This document shows, one piece after another, positions 60,776-64,000 of a stretch of 64,000 nucleotides of DNA (positions are counted from its first letter, which is position 1; the number at the start of each line of letters is the position of its first letter). The stretch covers positions 62,001 to 126,000 of the forward strand of contig NZ_JBQCJW010000003.1 in assembly GCF_051967575.1 (NCBI RefSeq), written 5' to 3'. A model generated the notes under the pieces. It was given only the letters and a program-made list of their open reading frames with translations. It searched no databases and was not told the origin of the DNA. Both the position numbers and the translations under genes were made by a program. The DNA is from Solibacillus silvestris_B (GTDB lineage: Bacteria; Bacillota; Bacilli; Bacillales_A; Planococcaceae).

Positions 60776-62239
60776 TTAGTTAAAGAACAGAATATTGTCT
60801 CGGTAGTTTTCTTTTAAATCCGTTTCCAAATAACGTAAAAATCGTTCGATAATCGCTGAAGATTGCGCACGCGTCAACGTATCTTTCGGATTGAAATAGC
60901 CATTGCTGCCCGATAGTAATCCTAGCTGTGTCGCAACATAAATCGAATCGCGCGCATAATCCGTAATTTTATAATCATCTTTGTATTCGGTTGTATAGCC
61001 CGGGTCTGGCGCTTTTCCTTCCAAGCCAAGCGCTCGCACTAAAATCGTCGCTGCCTGCTGACGCGTTAAGAAGCCGTCCGGGTCAAAAGTAGTCGGCGTT
61101 GTTCCTTTAATAACCCCTTTATTTACGGCCGCCACTAAATAATTGTAGTCTTTCGTTGTACGTTTCACATCTTTGAAAATAGCCGGCTGTGCCGAATTGC
61201 GGCGATTATTTTGCTCTTCCAATACACGCAGGTCGATCGCTTTACCAATAGCAATCGCAAAATCATAGCGCTGTACCGGTGTATTTGGTGAATAGAAGTT
61301 CGATTGGTCATCTAAAATTCCAAGCGAATACAGTTTTTCGATTTGCTCACGTGCCCAGTTTGAAGACAAGTCGCGGAATTTCGGTATTTTGAGCATTTCC
61401 AGCTTCGGCATATAATCGATATTGCTCGCTACTTTCCCCCTGCCGTTCGGTAAGTCGTATTCATATTCTGACAATGAATCCGCAGAGCTGACTGTTTTGT
61501 AGTTGCCATTGAAGCTTGATAATGTAGCATCATTTTCGTTGTATTCCAGTGTGCGCGATTTTGCTGTTGATACTTTATTTGTTACTGTCCCTATCGAGCC
61601 ATCTTCAAATTCGAATTCAAAGTCCGTAATTTGCGTTTCAGTAGCTCCCCAGAAATTTTCATAGCCTTCATTGCGGCTGTTTACATCTACCGTAATTGTT
61701 TTCGTAGCCGCATCTTTTCCGCGTCCTGTTGTTTCAGTATACGTTTTACGTGCAACTGCTTCCCCTGAATAATAGTCGGATGCAGGGCGTTTATCCGTTA
61801 TCGTGCTTTTTGAAAGTTGATAATCGGCCAATGTGAATGTGCGGTCACCAACTGTAATTTTTTCCGTGAACTTCGTGACACTCCCTGTCGCAGAACTTTG
61901 ACCGACTTGATCATAATTTGTCACATCATATGTATAAGTAAAGTTGCGTGTCAATTTTTCTCCGTTTTGTCCTGTTAGCGTAAATTTATACGTTTCCGTT
62001 AATTTCCCTTGGCGCTCCGTTTGCGTTACGGAAACGTTTTTGCTCGTACCTGTGAATTTAATCGGCTTTCCTGTCAAAAAGAAGTATTCTTCGTATTCAT
62101 ATTCATTTTTAATTCCACCCGTCAAATCGATCGACTGTGCTGAACTTTTTAAAGGGTGCATCAGCAGTGCCATACAGAAAATTGAGCATGCCAATAGCGC
62201 TGTTAAGTTAAGTTTCTTTCTCACAAATCCGTTCCTCAT
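60776..62239 (-). CDS. S-layer homology (SLH) domain protein
   Basis: 487 residues. Signal peptide (KKLNLTALLACSIFCMALLM ... SSAQ). The N-terminal ~270 residues form a beta-rich region of unknown type with Thr/Lys-rich strands. Three SLH domains follow at ~287-335 (FRDLSSNWAREQIEKLYSLG), ~354-403 (FKDVKRTTKDYNYLVAAVNK, FLTRQQAATILVRAL) and ~419-470 (LTRAQSSAIIERFL). SLH domains bind pyruvylated wall polymers and fix the protein to the cell surface. First or second gene of a surface-protein cluster; a GC-rich hairpin precedes it. Confidence 0.85.
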   Translation of the reverse strand: MRNGFVRKKLNLTALLACSIFCMALLMHPLKSSAQSIDLTGGIKNEYEYEEYFFLTGKPIKFTGTSKNVSVTQTERQGKLTETYKFTLTGQNGEKLTRNFTYTYDVTNYDQVGQSSATGSVTKFTEKITVGDRTFTLADYQLSKSTITDKRPASDYYSGEAVARKTYTETTGRGKDAATKTITVDVNSRNEGYENFWGATETQITDFEFEFEDGSIGTVTNKVSTAKSRTLEYNENDATLSSFNGNYKTVSSADSLSEYEYDLPNGRGKVASNIDYMPKLEMLKIPKFRDLSSNWAREQIEKLYSLGILDDQSNFYSPNTPVQRYDFAIAIGKAIDLRVLEEQNNRRNSAQPAIFKDVKRTTKDYNYLVAAVNKGVIKGTTPTTFDPDGFLTRQQAATILVRALGLEGKAPDPGYTTEYKDDYKITDYARDSIYVATQLGLLSGSNGYFNPKDTLTRAQSSAIIERFLRYLETDLKENYRDNILFFN

Positions 62240-62287
62240 TTCTCTATGTATTTATAATTGCTTCAAAGTCTTCCATAAAGATTGATT

Positions 62288-62315
62288 GGCATGCGGGAAG
62301 CTTGCCCCGCATGCC
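62288..62315. repeat. GC-rich hairpin between surface-protein genes
   Basis: GGCATGCGGG and CCCGCATGCC (62288-62297 and 62306-62315) form a 10-bp perfect stem with an 8-base loop right after the stop codon of the third surface gene. No T-run follows on the minus strand, so it is more likely an mRNA-processing or stabilising stem than a terminator. Confidence 0.6.
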
Positions 62316-62321
62316 ATTCTA

Positions 62322-64000
62322 TTATTCATTTACCATTAATACGTACACATCGGATGTAGAGCGTGCGATTGCGGTAATGTGATCTGATTTTTTTATATCA
62401 TTCATCTCTATCACTTTACCATTTTTAACAATCATCGCTTTTGATAAATCCAATGTGAGTGACCCGTATCGGAAGTTCCAATAACCATCTTTCCCCCATT
62501 GGCTACTATTTACTACAGAAATCTTCTTCGTATTGTAATTAATCGAATTTACTCGTCCTGTCAATGTTAACGCGGCAAGCTTTTCATTCGGGACAAAGTG
62601 AATTCCTTGGATATGTCCGTTATTCACATAGAAATACCCGTAATATGGGTTGGGCGAGTTTGTATAATTATCGTACAAGTCCAAATCCAATTCTGGGATG
62701 ACTTTAAATTGCTGTGTTCCGTCTAATTCGGAAGCGATTGTAGAATTGCTGTAGGCAAATTCGGCAATGTTATTGTCTGTATTCCAGAAATGATTATCGA
62801 ATCGTTCTAAATCTGATAATTCCACTTGATAGGCATCTAAATCCGCAATATCGATTCTGCCAAAGTAAAGTTGGTATTTTGATAAATTCGGTGCCAAAAA
62901 TGCGTCGTTCGTAATATTCACAACATGTGCATAGTCATTTTTAGTTGCCCCATCCGTCAAGACAAATGCCGTTGTAGAAATCGGTGTTTGGGCTAAATTC
63001 AATGCCATCAATCCTTCTGGCTCCACTAAGCGCCCATTGCGGATTAAAATTGAACCGTTATGATAGCTTAGCTTTAATGAATTTTTCAATTCCAGCACAT
63101 TTACACCGATATTGACACTTGTGATCGGCTGATAATAAGTGCGCTCATTTTTTGCAAGGACAATAATTTTATCAATAACTTCTTTGCTGAACTGTTTTTT
63201 TGTAACGAAATACAGTTCGCTATTGCGGTAGTTTTTCAATTGGCTTTTTGAAATCTTTTTATTGCCAACGTAAATGCTTGTATTATTTGTGAAATTGAAT
63301 GTCGCTTGTGTTTTTGTTGTTTCAGTTCCGAAGCGCCAATCTAGCATCGGATGTGCATTATTTACGATTAGTGTGTTTTTATTCGTATTAATCGAATTTA
63401 AATTCGCTTTATATAAATCTTCCACCATATTGGCTGTGCTCATAATATTGATTACTGCGATGCGGGATGTATTGGCCGTCGCAAATTTCAAACGCACTTG
63501 GTCACCTACATAGAGCGTGCTAATATCCACTGATGAATTCCCTTTAAACACTTCTGTACTGCTCGTCACGGTATAGGTTTTTGTTGAGGAACCATCAACC
63601 TTTACACGGATTTGCAAGCCGTTTGGGTCGATTTGTGTGACAGCACCGGAAACTTGCTTACTATTTTCAACAATCGACCCGTCCCCATCATTTGTTGAAC
63701 CTCGCATTTCCGTTATTTTGCCTAAGTTTAATTTAATTGTGACATCCATACCGGCTTTAAAACCATCAATATTTGTCAACGTATTGTTAATATAATATTT
63801 TCCTGTATTGCCAATATTGAATGTAGCCGTTTTTCCAGAGCTGTTTTTCAATGTAACACTCTTTAGCGTACGTGTGACGTTCCCTTTCTTATCTTGCGTT
63901 TCATCATAATTGGCTTTCATAAATGTGTATGTAGTAGATGCTTCAGCTTGTGGTCCAGTTGGAAAGATTGCTAAAGCCAATAGAATTGCTGTAAATAATA
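62322..64000 (-). CDS. Exported surface protein with OB-like repeats (start outside window)
   Basis: At least 559 codons; the frame runs off the window, and the visible N terminus is the end of a signal peptide (LFTAILLALAIFPTGPQAEA). The mature part begins with beta-strand modules: TLKSVTLKNSSGKTATF and SGAVTQIDPNGLQIRVKVDG, each followed by a short loop and second strand, similar to small OB-like repeats in Gram-positive surface proteins. The rest is Asn/Thr/Tyr-rich without known motifs. No SLH domain is visible within the window. Neighbouring genes encode SLH proteins, so a cell-surface role is likely. Confidence 0.7.
   Translation of the reverse strand, partial: LFTAILLALAIFPTGPQAEASTTYTFMKANYDETQDKKGNVTRTLKSVTLKNSSGKTATFNIGNTGKYYINNTLTNIDGFKAGMDVTIKLNLGKITEMRGSTNDGDGSIVENSKQVSGAVTQIDPNGLQIRVKVDGSSTKTYTVTSSTEVFKGNSSVDISTLYVGDQVRLKFATANTSRIAVINIMSTANMVEDLYKANLNSINTNKNTLIVNNAHPMLDWRFGTETTKTQATFNFTNNTSIYVGNKKISKSQLKNYRNSELYFVTKKQFSKEVIDKIIVLAKNERTYYQPITSVNIGVNVLELKNSLKLSYHNGSILIRNGRLVEPEGLMALNLAQTPISTTAFVLTDGATKNDYAHVVNITNDAFLAPNLSKYQLYFGRIDIADLDAYQVELSDLERFDNHFWNTDNNIAEFAYSNSTIASELDGTQQFKVIPELDLDLYDNYTNSPNPYYGYFYVNNGHIQGIHFVPNEKLAALTLTGRVNSINYNTKKISVVNSSQWGKDGYWNFRYGSLTLDLSKAMIVKNGKVIEMNDIKKSDHITAIARSTSDVYVLMVNE

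Overview
The window looks like a chromosomal segment of an endospore-forming, low-GC Gram-positive bacterium (Bacillales). The gene order follows Bacillus subtilis closely and the sporulation genes are present: spo0B, spoIVFA/FB, spoVB, safA, and spoIIB- and spoVID-like genes. Surface proteins with SLH domains and the general sequence character suggest the Planococcaceae (Solibacillus/Lysinibacillus-like). That placement is inference. Nearly all genes are on the minus strand. There are no tRNAs, rRNAs, insertion sequences, prophage genes or CRISPR arrays. A 100-N scaffold gap lies at 15801-15900.

Layout. 1-1280: the 5' end of alaS behind a T-box leader with a GCU specifier and a consensus promoter. 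1280-4490: an accessory transport block with an MFS permease, a divergent Crp/Fnr regulator and a CNT nucleoside transporter. 4845-9570: recD2, a stand-alone HisA of the eukaryotic HIS6 type, a manganese catalase and a small DUF2642-like protein. 9594-19420: the core block dtd-relA-apt-recJ-yrvD(lapA)-secDF-comN, with a striking 21-bp-periodic repeat array between yrvD and recJ. 19517-28732: spoVB, yrbG, yajC, tgt, queA, ruvB, ruvA, a CotS-like kinase, safA and niaR. 28783-31058: an ECF sigma factor, a PadR-like regulator and an FtsW-like protein in an overlapping operon. A second 21-bp-periodic array lies directly upstream of the presumed ECF promoter. 31455-37564: a DCC thiol oxidoreductase, pheA, pheB, obg, spo0B, rpmA, prp, rplU with its L21 leader, spoIVFB and spoIVFA. 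37674-46912: minD, minC, mreD, mreC, mreB, radC, maf, a spoIIB-like gene and two tandem folC paralogues. 47130-57602: valS with a long T-box leader, a small membrane protein, a spoVID-like gene and the haem operon hemA-X-C-D-B-L. 57803-64000: three large exported proteins, two with SLH domains and one of those also with a von Willebrand A domain. They sit where B. subtilis carries ysxD-ysxC-lon.

How the parts fit. The core is housekeeping: aminoacyl-tRNA synthesis under T-box control, stringent response and purine salvage, DNA repair (recD2, recJ, ruvAB, radC), queuosine tRNA modification, Sec export, cell shape and division, 5-aminolevulinate and haem synthesis, and dispersed sporulation genes.

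The most unusual signal is non-coding. Two unrelated intergenic regions (15520-16039 and 31073-31388) carry a short TTCTA-type motif repeated every 21 bp, two turns of B-DNA. The sequence between motifs differs between the loci. Each array lies after the terminator of one gene and before the promoter of the next. I know of no named element with this design. Other points worth a second look are the HIS6-type HisA, an insertion bounded by direct repeats in the valS T-box leader, a SpoIVFB without its C-terminal domain, two possible MinD starts, a Crp-like palindrome at a divergent promoter and a Per-box-like palindrome upstream of hemA.
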